Shown: positions 42,801 to 51,746 of the stretch, in pieces
How positions within the stretch are numbered: position 1 is the first letter of the stretch
Layout of the letters: every line of letters begins with the position of its first letter
From: Dendrolimus kikuchii
Lineage: Eukaryota > Arthropoda > Insecta > Lepidoptera > Lasiocampidae
DNA length: 64,000 bases
Reading direction: 5' to 3'
NCBI GenBank assembly: GCA_019925095.2
Contig: CM034403.1
Location: 857,001-921,000, forward strand
The notes under the pieces: generated by a model
What the model was told of the DNA's origin: nothing
Seen by the model: the letters and a program-made list of their open reading frames with translations, nothing else
The model's database searches: none
Program-made: the position numbers and the translations under genes

Positions 42801-43542
42801 ATTTTCCCCAATCCGCTTTTTTGTAGTTTCTTTTTAATGACACATTCAATTTTGTATTTAGGTTAAATGTGATTTTAATAATAAGGTGATCGCTTCCCAG
42901 TGTCTCATTACAGGTAGTCCAGTTAAAATTTAGAGCAATGTCAGATGTTACGCAAGTTATATCAGGTGATGACTGTTGTAAAGCGTTATTTACCAACTTT
43001 ATTCGTGTCGATTCACCATTATTTAAAACAATGAATGTATTATCCATGATTGCATCAAAAATTTGTGATCCTCTCTGATTGGAATTACTTGACCAAATTG
43101 AATGGTGTGCATTAAAGTCGCCTAAAATAATAGCTTTTTTGTTAAACATCGAAAATAAGAGATCCCAATCGCGTTGATTAGTATGAACTGATGGCGGACA
43201 ATACAGTGACACTATGTATTCTATTCCGTTACAGTTATGTATCTTTATACCTACTATTTCTATGCCGGAGTGGATATTACTAAATCTTATCTCAGTTGCT
43301 TTAATGGATTTATGAACTAAAAGAGCTACACCACCATAACCATCGTATCTATCATTGCGGAAAATATTGTAGCCGTTTACCTTTGTTTGCATTTCTGATA
43401 TTAACCAAGTTTCACTGAGCGCCGCAATATGAATTTTTTCTTGGCTTAAAAACTGTTCTAATACAATTAACTTAGGTTTCAAACTTTGCGCGTTCCATTG
43501 AATAATATTTAACTTAAGTACGTTTTTCTTAGTGTTATCCAT
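39838..43542 (-). CDS. LINE ORF2: endonuclease, reverse transcriptase, RNase H
   Basis: 1,234 codons. Role: nicks target DNA, reverse-transcribes the element RNA at the nick, and degrades the RNA strand. An APE-type endonuclease occupies about residues 10-225 (QWNAQS, SETW near 42, GDFNAHHS, SDH near 218). The reverse transcriptase lies at about 470-760 (FRPISM, GFRKGLSTLDN, the catalytic FIDVDNAYNNV, GLAQGDPFSPLLF, YADD near 652, KYLGLWLD). RNase H lies at about 950-1080 (TDGS near 953, the E of MNVELIAIEEA, TDSRSAL near 1012, PSHVGLSGNELAD). A C-x2-C-type zinc motif (CTECG...HILMEC) is near 1167. The start ATG overlaps the ORF1 stop (shared ATGGATAA), which suggests termination-reinitiation. 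All catalytic motifs look intact. Clade within the I group is not resolved. Confidence 0.92.
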   Translation of the reverse strand: MDNTKKNVLKLNIIQWNAQSLKPKLIVLEQFLSQEKIHIAALSETWLISEMQTKVNGYNIFRNDRYDGYGGVALLVHKSIKATEIRFSNIHSGIEIVGIKIHNCNGIEYIVSLYCPPSVHTNQRDWDLLFSMFNKKAIILGDFNAHHSIWSSNSNQRGSQIFDAIMDNTFIVLNNGESTRIKLVNNALQQSSPDITCVTSDIALNFNWTTCNETLGSDHLIIKITFNLNTKLNVSLKRNYKKADWGKYSDKLKGDFKNFSITEDLQSSYDNFLCYINAAADIHIPSIKINPNPDSKFLSKPYWNANLSKVVAERRLALSKFRRNPTPANLVILQNKVSTAQRTIRYERDKAWQEYCSSVDSSTSQTELWRRLKWFKGIKVSRPCINEDDANQMLRNLTPDYACSNVPNFSSSNNQLETIILRQELDNCLRQKDTSPGNDQVSYSMIRNLPEDGKDILTALYNKFYKSSFVPTQWRDISIVPIPKPGRDSHTSAGFRPISMISCLCKIFHSILVKRLEWFVEKNNILASNTIGFRKGLSTLDNLACLVSHIQLGFLKRETTIACFIDVDNAYNNVNITYLLYILDNIGVGKQMCQYLWSFLKERKLKIQLEKSSFCRNTQQGLAQGDPFSPLLFNVATLHACRNIKNVNISQYADDFVLYITCKVVQEGAQELQLAVNRLEIILSDIGLTIAPMKSKICIFRKSYLRELVNINIKNNTLEIVDNFKYLGLWLDCSLRWAKHINEIKEKISKFINIFKILAGSGWGMHPRNLRKLYIACIRSKLDYACFLYGNSCKTHLSKLDRLQNQCMRVIGGFIRSTAIHVMESELHLPPLSIRRYYLAGKYWLRRKSYHEINIIDTINELSVQGQNILWRNRSKPVLVTVHEQLKGTLIYSSCKNEMFSLDKWANSMDTSKIKPGIEFLKQSKRNYNHVYIRKLCEMYLAEKYLNYYRIYTDGSIENEGVGLAIYDPQTNTSVKIRLEVKTAIMNVELIAIEEAIAYVSSLEGGDYVILTDSRSALQHIIKCTKNYRGTPIAYRILGLLDKMPPNKNVTLQWVPSHVGLSGNELADRLAKEAITNGITMHWLPYHADVLTLVKDKCKELWKEHFDERSLSKGIWYKTIQPCLSRTPWFEGLNMARSDVVTILRLRSGHIPLNKFAHLMGKTTSSNCTECGVVEDVYHILMECTRNEVERSNYIERYNLNKLDIGLCNSILAFPLAREANMLLRIVKIALKNR

Positions 43543-44878
43543 TGTTGCATATAAAATCCATAATATTCTGTAAAATTGGCCAATCAGGAATGTAGTCTAC
43601 CACCAAAAGAACCATCCATTCTATACAGTATTTAATAACCATCTTTATTTTAGTATGTATAGTTGCTCCTCTCATAAATATAGCTTCCTTTAATTTCTTC
43701 AAAAGTTCTTTAAAATTTACGTTTCTCTGTTCATTTCCTTCGTGTGGTTCTTCTTCCCGCTTGGAGCCTCCTGGGTTACTCGTAACGTCCATATATGACC
43801 TTTCATCACCTGCATAGGGTGAGTTCGGCCTTTGCCTCATTTTTTTTTTCTTATGGACAATATCTGGCTTAATTTTAACGACTTCTGCAAACGTTGGTTC
43901 ATTATTTATTTCAGACGTGTTGGGTGGATCGAAGTCATCAAATGACGTCATAAAGTTAGATTTAAATTTAGTATCCTTGATGTCAATTGACTCTGCGCAG
44001 GGTGGGGGGACATATATAGTTAAAGCTCTCCTGTAGGTGCAGTTGAACTCTGCCATTATCTCTCGTAGCTTTTTTTCTTTTAAAAAAACTGAGCATGATG
44101 ACTTAGCTAATGCCATATGGTTACCACCACAGTTAACACATTTAAATTGTTTCGTTTCACAATTGGTATGTTCACCAGCACATTTTGGACATACTGGTTT
44201 ACTTTTGGGGCACTTTTTAGTAGAATGGCCTAGTCTCCAGCACTTCCCACATTGTGATACTCGAAAGACATAAGGTTCAACTTTAACGTTCGTTCCATGA
44301 ATTGAAACATAAGCAGGAAGATATGAACCTTTGAAACAAAGACGAACCGCTTCACTTTTTACCCATCCATCTTCCTCTTTATTGCGTTGGTTAAGACGAT
44401 AAGCGGACAATACCTCGGCATTACTTGGGCAACTTATGTTTTCTATGATTTCTTTTTCTTCCACATTCATCTCCACATTTCTTATTACACCAAATGATAG
44501 GTTTGTCTCCATAGCCCGACTAATTCTCCATCCTCTGTCTATTAATTCTTGGCTAGATTCTATTTTCTGGGCACTGGTTTCACTGTCGACGTCAATCCGA
44601 ATTTTATAAGAATTCATAAATTTTATTCTGTTAACACCTATTACGCCAATTGATTTGAAGATCTTCGCCATTGCAAAGAGTTTGGGCAAAACTTCGTTAG
44701 ACGTCACGTACATCTCAATTATAGCTTTAAGCTTTTTCTCTTTTCTTCTCACCACCGTCCAATCTTGTTGTTCATCGTCTTCTTCATCGCTCTCTCTGTC
44801 CCTCTTGGGTGTTTGACTCCGTGACATATTGTCATGCATTGCTCCGTCTATATTTTCTTGTTCTCCGTTATCCGTCAT
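43535..44878 (-). CDS. LINE ORF1, gag-like RNA-binding protein
   Basis: 447 codons. Presumed to bind element RNA and form the ribonucleoprotein that carries it to the nucleus. The N-terminus is acidic and polar (RESDEEDDEQQDW near 30). A middle domain without a motif I can name follows. Three zinc knuckles sit at about 208-262: CGKCWRLGHSTKKC (C-x2-C-x4-H-x4-C), then CPKCAGEHTNC, then CVNCGGNHMALAKSSC, the usual arrangement for insect I/Jockey-group ORF1. The C-terminal ~180 residues are polar and low-complexity with a hydrophobic end. The start was chosen as the first ATG of the open frame. It shares 8 bases with ORF2. No stop or frameshift interrupts it. Confidence 0.9.
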   Translation of the reverse strand: MTDNGEQENIDGAMHDNMSRSQTPKRDRESDEEDDEQQDWTVVRRKEKKLKAIIEMYVTSNEVLPKLFAMAKIFKSIGVIGVNRIKFMNSYKIRIDVDSETSAQKIESSQELIDRGWRISRAMETNLSFGVIRNVEMNVEEKEIIENISCPSNAEVLSAYRLNQRNKEEDGWVKSEAVRLCFKGSYLPAYVSIHGTNVKVEPYVFRVSQCGKCWRLGHSTKKCPKSKPVCPKCAGEHTNCETKQFKCVNCGGNHMALAKSSCSVFLKEKKLREIMAEFNCTYRRALTIYVPPPCAESIDIKDTKFKSNFMTSFDDFDPPNTSEINNEPTFAEVVKIKPDIVHKKKKMRQRPNSPYAGDERSYMDVTSNPGGSKREEEPHEGNEQRNVNFKELLKKLKEAIFMRGATIHTKIKMVIKYCIEWMVLLVVDYIPDWPILQNIMDFICNNG

Positions 44879-45051
44879 ATTGTTTGTTGCCGTAAAACAA
44901 ATAAGCGCATAATAACCGACACCCAGCTACGATAGCCAGGCGGCGGTGCACGAGAGTGCGTCCTAATAGGTATGCAGAACCGGTTTGTGCAACGAATATA
45001 GACGAATAATTAGACGCGGTCACCTCGTACGAATGCCGCGACGAGACTTCT

Positions 45052-45368
45052 GAAAGAGAGTGTCGGGGTGAAGGTAAGGAAAGGAATGCTCCGGTGGTTC
45101 GGGTATGTGGAAAGAATGACTAAACAGATATACAATGCAAAAGTGGATGGATGCAGAAAGCGTGGAAGGCCACGACACACCTTCCATGATCAAATTGATC
45201 GTGTACTAACGGAGGGTGATGTCAGGAGCCTTAAGAACAGACGAGTGTGCATGACAAGAGTTATGAATGTCAAAGAAGCAAGTGAGGTGTGTAAGAATGG
45301 GCGCTCTGTTGTTCGTGCCTACCCCGCAAGGGAACTGGCGTGAAGTTATGTATGTATGTATGAATGTA
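45052..45368 (+). mobile_element. RTE-like LINE family B beside the LINE 5' end
   Basis: Starts at gaaagagagtgtcggggtga directly after the LINE 5' UTR. The open frame VRKGMLRWFGYVERMTKQIY lacks 5 codons, and a second small deletion removes KPKW near the end. Ends in (ATGT)n. Confidence 0.85.
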
Positions 45369-45876
45369 ACTCTACAGATATAACAGTGTGCAGTTCACAC
45401 GCAGTAGTGAGACAAAGTGTGACAAGGGGTTCCCACCCCTTCGAGGTGGGTTTAGACTAACAGTTGGTACCGGTTGATGGCGTTGTGATCGGTTTCTAGA
45501 TTTTTATTTCTTAAGGGCTAGACGACATCTGCCGTGTACAGCTAGTTATTCTATTAGTAATATATGGTTAATATCAATGACACATTCGTTGTTTACACCA
45601 TTTAACAGGCCTGACAGTATGTAAATTATGGTTTATAGTTGAGTAAGGTTATCGTGTTAGTTTAATATAGGGATTAAATAAACAATTAACTGAAACCTAT
45701 GTCAGATAACGGCGACGTTATGAAATGATAACTATAAAGTTCAAATAAAAAGTTTTAATTAAAACTAGTCTCTGCTGAAAAAAAAATTTGAAATAAGGTA
45801 AGATAATACTTATGTTAAAATTATTTAACAAAATTTTGATAATCTTCTTAATACTAACTATGTAAGTTAATGTAAT
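45369..45876. other. unassigned intergenic DNA
   Basis: No gene. 'gggctagacgacatctgccg' may be an old Helitron end, but the evidence is thin. Confidence 0.35.
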
Positions 45877-46180
45877 AATAAAACTACGTTTTAACGGTTT
45901 TAAGCGCGGTAATTTTATTTGATTTTGGTTTTTCCGACGTTTCGGCCACTTTTCAGTGGCCGTGATCACTGAAGACAAAGATGTCAAGTGTCAACGAGTA
46001 TTGTTAAAGTTTTATTTAGCCTACCGCCAACTTATTAATTTTAATTATTTAGTTTTAATTTTGTTTATGGTTATTATTATAGGCTCCCGTAGAGTAAATA
46101 ATAACCAAATAAAATTACCGCGCTTAAAACCGTTAAAACGTAGTTTTATTATGTATACAAGTCGCGAAAACTTAAGAAAG
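45877..46180 (+). mobile_element. foldback element D, internally deleted
   Basis: Left inverted end and part of the body, then directly the inverted right end (aaaattaccgcgcttaaaac) and the ~33-base tail. The central K-like block is deleted. 'taatgta' occurs on both sides. Confidence 0.8.
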
Positions 46181-46190
46181 TATAATGTAT

Positions 46191-46497
46191 ATCCGTGCAG
46201 GAACGGAGAAAGAATACAATTTCCTGCGGCCGGGCGGGCTGTCGTAAGAGGCGACCAAACAACCCACACCCAGGTGGTAGGTAGGGCATTTGCTCTACTG
46301 GATGGCTACCACCCCTGGTCTAAAGTATGTCGCCATAACAACCTTGACTTGTGTTCCGACATTAGTGACCAGGTTCCAGTCTCCCTTAAAAGAGCAGCAG
46401 TGCATTTGTAGCACCTTTGGTGTTGCAAATGTCCATAGGCGATGGTAACCGCTTTCCATCAAGTGGGCCGTCTGCCTGTCTGCTGCTCTCCTGCAAT
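46191..46497 (+). mobile_element. SINE-like family A, full-length, short tail
   Basis: Complete from atccgtgcaggaacggag to ctgctctcctgcaatacc, lacking an A run. Inserted just after the D tail. Confidence 0.8.
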
Positions 46498-46850
46498 ACC
46501 AAATGCTAATTATACCTACTAGAACATTTGACGGAGATTGAGCTTGGTGAGTTTGCTTATTACGAATAATACTGTTGATACGACGACGTGCCACTGCTGT
46601 AATTTGTATTTATACTGTGCGATTATTTTATACTGCTAGGCATAAAACCGATAACGCCTGTGACTTTGAGTATCCATTTCATTTACTCAATGCCGTCTGT
46701 TTTCATAAAGGGACGATAAAGTAATGATATTAGCCATGTGTTTTATTTTATTATCTTTGCATCTGTACTTGAATTGTACAGTAGCAATCGAGATAAAATC
46801 TAAGCTATCGATATCTTTAAGTTTAAGATATAGTTACATATTAGTAGATT
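46498..46850. other. unassigned intergenic DNA
   Basis: Nothing recognised. Confidence 0.4.
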
Positions 46851-47007
46851 TTGCTAGCAACTTACATACGTACATACATAACTTCACGCCAGTTCCCTTG
46901 CGGGGCAGGCACGAACGACAGAGCGCCATTTAGGCCCATTCTTACACACCTCACTTGCTTCTTTCACATTCATAACTCTTGTCATGCACACTCGTTGCTA
47001 GCAACTT
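46851..47007 (-). mobile_element. very short RTE-like family B insertion with TSD
   Basis: Only ~130 bases of the 3' end, flanked by ttgctagcaactt at 46851-46863 and 46995-47007. A clear case of extreme 5' truncation. Confidence 0.9.
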
Positions 47008-47152
47008 CATACGCGTTAATGTAAGTTTTGTAGACAGAGTGAAAGACCATTAGGAGTACCACACGTAGCCTACTCCCGGGTCTGAAAATAGTACACAAAG
47101 CATTCCCCCACCGTCAAAAAAAGGATATGTATATCATGAACTGGGCATGTTA

Positions 47153-47440
47153 TCTATATATATAAAAATCAATTGCTGTTCGTTAGTCTCGCTAAAACTT
47201 GGGAACGGCTGGACTGATTTGGCTAATTTTGGTTTTGAATGATCTGTTGAAGTCCAGGGAAGGTTTAAAGGGTGAGTAAATATGAAGAAAAAATGCTTGG
47301 AATATAGTAAAAACAACAATTTCGTTTTCCCTTAGAAATTGTTTCTACCTGTCAAACATTTGATGTTCGTCCCGTCGTTTAGAAACCAATTAAATTTAAA
47401 AGTCGTTCAAAAATCATATTAAATTTGAAAGAGAAGTTTT
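47153..47440 (+). mobile_element. Helitron-like element, 3'-truncated
   Basis: Starts TCTATATATATAAAAATCAA at 47153. 47200-47437 is the inverse of part of 13634-14005. The CTAG end is absent. Confidence 0.7.
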
Positions 47441-47459
47441 TTACGTGTTTAACTTTTTT

Positions 47460-47766
47460 TATGACAGGAGTTCAGCAGACAGGCAGACGGCCCACTGGAT
47501 GGAAAGCAGTTACCATCGCCTATGAACATTTGCAACACCAAAGGTGCTACAAATGCGCTGCTGCTCTCTTAAGTGAATCTGAAACTTGGTCACTAATGCC
47601 GGAACACAACTCAAAGCTGTTATGGCGTCATGCTCTAGACCAGGGGTGGTAGCCATCCAGCCGGGCAAATGCCCTACCACCTAGCTGTGGGTTGTTTTAT
47701 CGCCTCTTACGACAGGCCGCCCGGCCGCAGGAAATTGTATTCTTTCTCCGTTCCTGCACGGATAAA
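47460..47766 (-). mobile_element. SINE-like family A, full-length
   Basis: Complete minus-strand copy without a long poly-T. 52 bases after it, at 47818-47851, there is an isolated plus-strand 5' tip (atccgtgcaggaacggagaa), then a (GGAAC)n microsatellite at 47873-47930. Confidence 0.8.
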
Positions 47767-48045
47767 ATGTCAAACTTGATTTTGAATTCAGAACACCTAT
47801 TGGTAGTACACCGTATTTATCCGTGCAGGAACGGAGAAAGAATACAATTTAAATACGGCTGAGCGATGGAACGGAACGGAACAGAATCGAACGGAACGGA
47901 ACGGAATGGAACGGAACGGAACGGAACGCAACAATAATTATATAACAACATATACATTTACTCCTACTAGCGCATCTGTCCATTTATTATTGTAATACTT
48001 ATGCCCGGTTTCTGAGGTTACCAGTTATGATTTCAATAACAATTG

Positions 48046-48248
48046 ATTCCGGTGGTTCGGGCATGTGGAAAGATTGCATGATGAAAGAATGAAGGTGATG
48101 TCACGAGTCTTAAGAACAGACGAGCGTGCATGACAAGAGCTATGAATCTCAAAGAAGCAAGTGAGGCGTGTAAGAATAAGCCTAAATGGCGCTCTGTTGT
48201 TCGTGCCTACCCCGCAAGGGAACTGGCGTGAAGTTATGTATGAATGTA
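48046..48248 (+). mobile_element. RTE-like LINE family B with internal deletion
   Basis: Jumps from 'gatgaaagaatg' to 'aaggtgatgtc', losing ~105 bases. Joined short repeats suggest slippage or microhomology repair. Confidence 0.8.
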
Positions 48249-48620
48249 TTATGTGAGGGTAGTCTTAGGACAAAAGTCAGAGCAATACTTAAATAAATCT
48301 AACATTAGTCACGTAGTCAATTTCGAAAATCATATGTATATATACAATCATCATAAGTCATAATATTATTATCGTATATATAAACGATATATAACACTAC
48401 TTAAATTGATGTATATCCCCACAACACTACTAAAATCCGGATGTATCCTTTCACGCCATAAATAAAACGGTTACCAACTTTATAACCGGATGAAACTAGT
48501 TCTATCTGGACGCTGCTACTAAAATGAGATTTGATTTACAGATAAACAAACAGTAGTTTTACTGAGTTATATAAACTAGAGATATCTCAGCCATTACTTT
48601 GCCCCGGATAAATCTCTACA
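48249..48620. other. unassigned intergenic DNA
   Basis: AT-rich; no feature supported. Confidence 0.4.
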
Positions 48621-48826
48621 TCTCTATAAATATTACAAACGCGAAAGTGTAAGAATGCATGCAAAAACTACTGAAAGGATTTTGGTGAAACTTTCCAATA
48701 ATATAGCTTACCTATCGAAATAACACATAGGCTCTAATTTATAAAGATATAGTGTGAATTATCCAAAATATAACGATTTTCCATCACCACGCGGGTGAAA
48801 CCGCGGGCACAGCTAGTCTATAATAT
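48621..48826 (+). mobile_element. short non-autonomous Helitron
   Basis: A|TCTCTATAAATATTACAAAC at 48621 to the hairpin cgcgggtgaaaccgcgggca and CTAG|T at 48823-48826. Same subfamily as 23869-24075. Confidence 0.88.
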
Positions 48827-49133
48827 ATCCAGACTTTGTTCATCAATAGATTTTGTAAAATAACGACTGTCACAAAATTGGTGTGTATTACGTACTTCCG
48901 ATAACGGAGATGAAAATGGGATATTTTATATTCTAAATAATTAAAAATGTCCCCGTTTGAGCTCACGTGATTAAATCTCTATTCTGAGTACCACTTAAAA
49001 ACTGGCTATACAAAAACCACATTTTTATACCGCACTTGTCAGCAATACAATGCACTATTTACTAATGTACATCCTTTCACAGGTAATTTATATCAATTTA
49101 TAACCCAAATTAAAAAATGTTGTAATTTAGAAT

Positions 49134-49434
49134 AATCCAATGACTTACACTTTTTAGAATAATGCAATGACTTAACACTTTTTAGAATAATGCAATGACT
49201 TAACACTTTTTAGAATAATGTAATGACTTAACACTTTTAGAATAATGCAATGACTTAACACTTTTTAGAATAATGCAATGACTTAACACTTTTTAGAATA
49301 ATGCAATGACTTAACATTTTTTAGAATAATCCAATGACTTACACTTTTTAGAATAGTGCAATGACTTAACACTTTTTAGAATAATGCAATGACTTAACGC
49401 TTTTTAGAATAATACAATGACTTACACTTTTTTT
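49134..49434 (+). repeat. 28-bp minisatellite, about 11 units
   Basis: Unit acttaacactttttagaata plus atgcaatg, with 27-28 base spacing (49141, 49168, 49196, 49223 and so on) and single-base variants. Confidence 0.95.
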
Positions 49435-49865
49435 ATACTTTCGGTTTTTTTCTTTATTTTGGTAGTAATTATTGTCGTTACTATTTTATATTTTGACATA
49501 TAACTGTTATTTCGTGTCATTTTTTTAACATTGACCTCATTTAAATAGACAATGTTAATGTAATTGTCGTATAATTGTAATTTTTTATTCATGTAATTAA
49601 TTGTTTGGGCCAATTATTATTTTTATTATATAAATTATTTCTTATTGGAGACTTGATTGATATATGTATTAATTATTTGTTTTATATTTAAGAATATAAA
49701 TTATTGTATGTATTTCAAACAAATAAAATTTTAAGTTAGTAAAATTTTTTAGTTGTATTTTAATAATATTTATAGAAGAACCTCATGAACGAATATCCTA
49801 GAATTCTAGAACCTCTTGAATCTGGAATGAGCTTGCAAATGAAGTTCTCTTATGGGACTGTGATA
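49435..49865. other. AT-rich DNA with repeat U copy 2 (49645-49735)
   Basis: 49645-49735 matches 29560-29640. The remainder is AT-rich with no gene. Confidence 0.5.
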
Positions 49866-50060
49866 CTTTTTTTATTGCAAAGCTGCTAAACAGTCAGATG
49901 GTCTAGCACATGAAAAGGGGATACCGTTGCCTATAGAAGTTTGCGAAACCTTGTATGTTGTAAAACTCCTTCGGAACTGTATTGCGTTAGTACCAACCTC
50001 TAGTGCTGCAAAAGACAATAGGCGACGGTCACCAGTTTCCATCAAGTGCTGTGCTCTAAC
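49866..50060. mobile_element. two decayed family A pieces in opposite orientation
   Basis: 49870-49950 is a degraded minus-strand A 3' end (attgcaaagctgctaaacag). 50005-50057 is a degraded plus-strand piece (aaaagacaataggcgacggt). Confidence 0.5.
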
Positions 50061-50077
50061 AATAAAATTTAAAATTT

Positions 50078-50293
50078 ATCCGTGCAGGAACGGAGAAAGA
50101 ATACAATTTCCTGCGACCGGGCGGCCTGTCGTAAGAGGCGACAAAACAACCCACAGCCAGGTGGTAGGGCATTTGCTCGACTAGATGGCTACCACCCCTG
50201 GTCTAGAGTATGTCGCCATAATAAACTTGAGTTGTGTTCCGGCATTAGTGACCAGGTTCCAGTCTCCCTTAAGAGAGCAGCAGCGCATTTGTA
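50078..50293 (+). mobile_element. SINE-like family A, 3'-short form
   Basis: From atccgtgcaggaacggag to 'gcagcgcatttgta', then an A-rich run. Same truncation point as 13327-13546. Confidence 0.82.
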
Positions 50294-50321
50294 TAAAAAA
50301 AATATGTATAAAAAAAATCTT

Positions 50322-50545
50322 TCATACATACATACACATACATAACTTCACTCCAGTTCCCTTGCGGGGTAGGCACGAACAACAGAGCACCACTCAAGCT
50401 TATTCTTACACACCTCACTTGCTTCTTTGACATTCATAGCTCTTGTCATGCACGCTCGTCTGTTCTTAAGGCTCCTGACATCACCTTCTGCTAGTACACG
50501 ATCAATTTGATCATGGAAGGTGTGTCGTGGCCTTCCACGACTTCT
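50322..50545 (-). mobile_element. RTE-like LINE family B, 3' fragment
   Basis: Tail at the left, open frame for ~65 residues. 'tctttca' occurs on both sides (short TSD candidate). Confidence 0.82.
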
Positions 50546-51064
50546 TTCAATTTTTCCTTTATAAAATTGAATTTCTCTCCAATTCCATTTTAAACAGCGC
50601 AAATATAACTGATATAACATGTCCTTTTAAACCGCATGTATCTAAGAAACTCGAATTCCTCGGTTGCACCGTCGCGCGGCGTACGTGACATATAACCGGA
50701 TGATGACACGTACGCCGACATCCGGATAAAGATGTTATCGACAGCGTGCACAACACTATAATACTTTTAATGTCGTATATATAGGCCAATGTTGACGAAA
50801 ATGATACCACTTTCTAATGAAAGTGGTTTTTCAAAATTCAATTACCCTTGTCAGGAATCGAATCGGCTATGTCGCTGTACCTTTTTGGAACGCACTACAT
50901 TTTAAATCGTTGTATAATGCAAGTGTTATGTTATTTGTATTAATAAGGTTTGATTCGATTCCGAGATAAATGCAAGAAAACCTTAACTGAATGGATTTTG
51001 AAACTCGCCTATGACTCCACTGAAGCACTATTAGTCCTAATTACTTAAATATATTCCTTTTCAC
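50546..51064. other. unassigned DNA with two perfect hairpins
   Basis: cggcgtacgtg at 50677-50687 pairs perfectly with cacgtacgccg at 50707-50717. accactttctaatgaaagtggt at 50807-50828 folds with a 9-base stem. Function unknown. Confidence 0.7.
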
Positions 51065-51746
51065 TGTCTTAGCGTGATGATATATAGCCTATAGCCTTTC
51101 TCGATAAATGGGCTATCCAACACTGAAAGAATTTTTCAAATCAGACCAGTAGTTCCTGAGATTAGCGCGTTCAATCAAACAATATTAGTATATTTGGCTA
51201 CAACACTAATACTTACGTTTTAAATATCGTGATATCTTTTGAATGAAACGTCCGAATTGAATAATTCAAAAAGTTCTAGCAAGGTATTGAATTCGTCTTG
51301 AATATGGAGTAATTTGTTTTGATAAGGATTAATACCAAGGTACAAAATAAAAAGTTTTTGAAGCGACGGCATTGTAATTATTAAAAATAAATAAAAGAAA
51401 ACACTTATTGTCAGATAACTACAATAGTTAGACATATGGTTACGCGATATTTTTGTAGACAATTATATGTTCTGCAAAGTGGTAGTACATTGTTTTGTTC
51501 TATAATCAATAGTTTTCGCAGCGCACGCCGTGTAAGGATTTTTTCGGGTCATTTTTTACACCTTGGGTTACAATATTCGACTTTTAGTAAGGATCCCTAA
51601 TTTTTTTGAAAATATAATATAGCCTATAACCTTCCTCGATAACTGTACTATTCAACACTGAAACAATTTTTCAAATCCGACCAGCGGTTCCTGAGATTAG
51701 CGCGTTTAAACAAACAAACTCTTCAGCTTTATAATATTAGTATAGA
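51065..51746 (-). mobile_element. long Helitron, lacking its 3' end
   Basis: The minus-strand start TCTATACTAATATTATAAAG is at 51746. Collinear with 29794-30570 except for the missing CTAG side. Confidence 0.82.

Larger units (their letters stand above)
39787..45051 (-). mobile_element. apparently complete I-group non-LTR retrotransposon
   Basis: 5.3 kb on the minus strand: 5' UTR about 45051-44879, ORF1 44878-43535, ORF2 43542-39838, and a short 3' UTR of ~50 bases. Both ORFs are open, which is unusual here and suggests recent insertion. RNase H after the reverse transcriptase places it in the I superfamily in the broad sense (I, Nimb and relatives). No poly-A is evident and no target-site duplication was found. 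Confidence 0.85.

Noticed and set aside
47873..47930. (GGAAC)n tract as a possible regulatory array
   Set aside because: A plain microsatellite with slippage variants; no associated gene.
49134..49434. CRISPR-like short repeats of 28 bases
   Set aside because: The units are directly adjacent with no spacers; this is a simple minisatellite.
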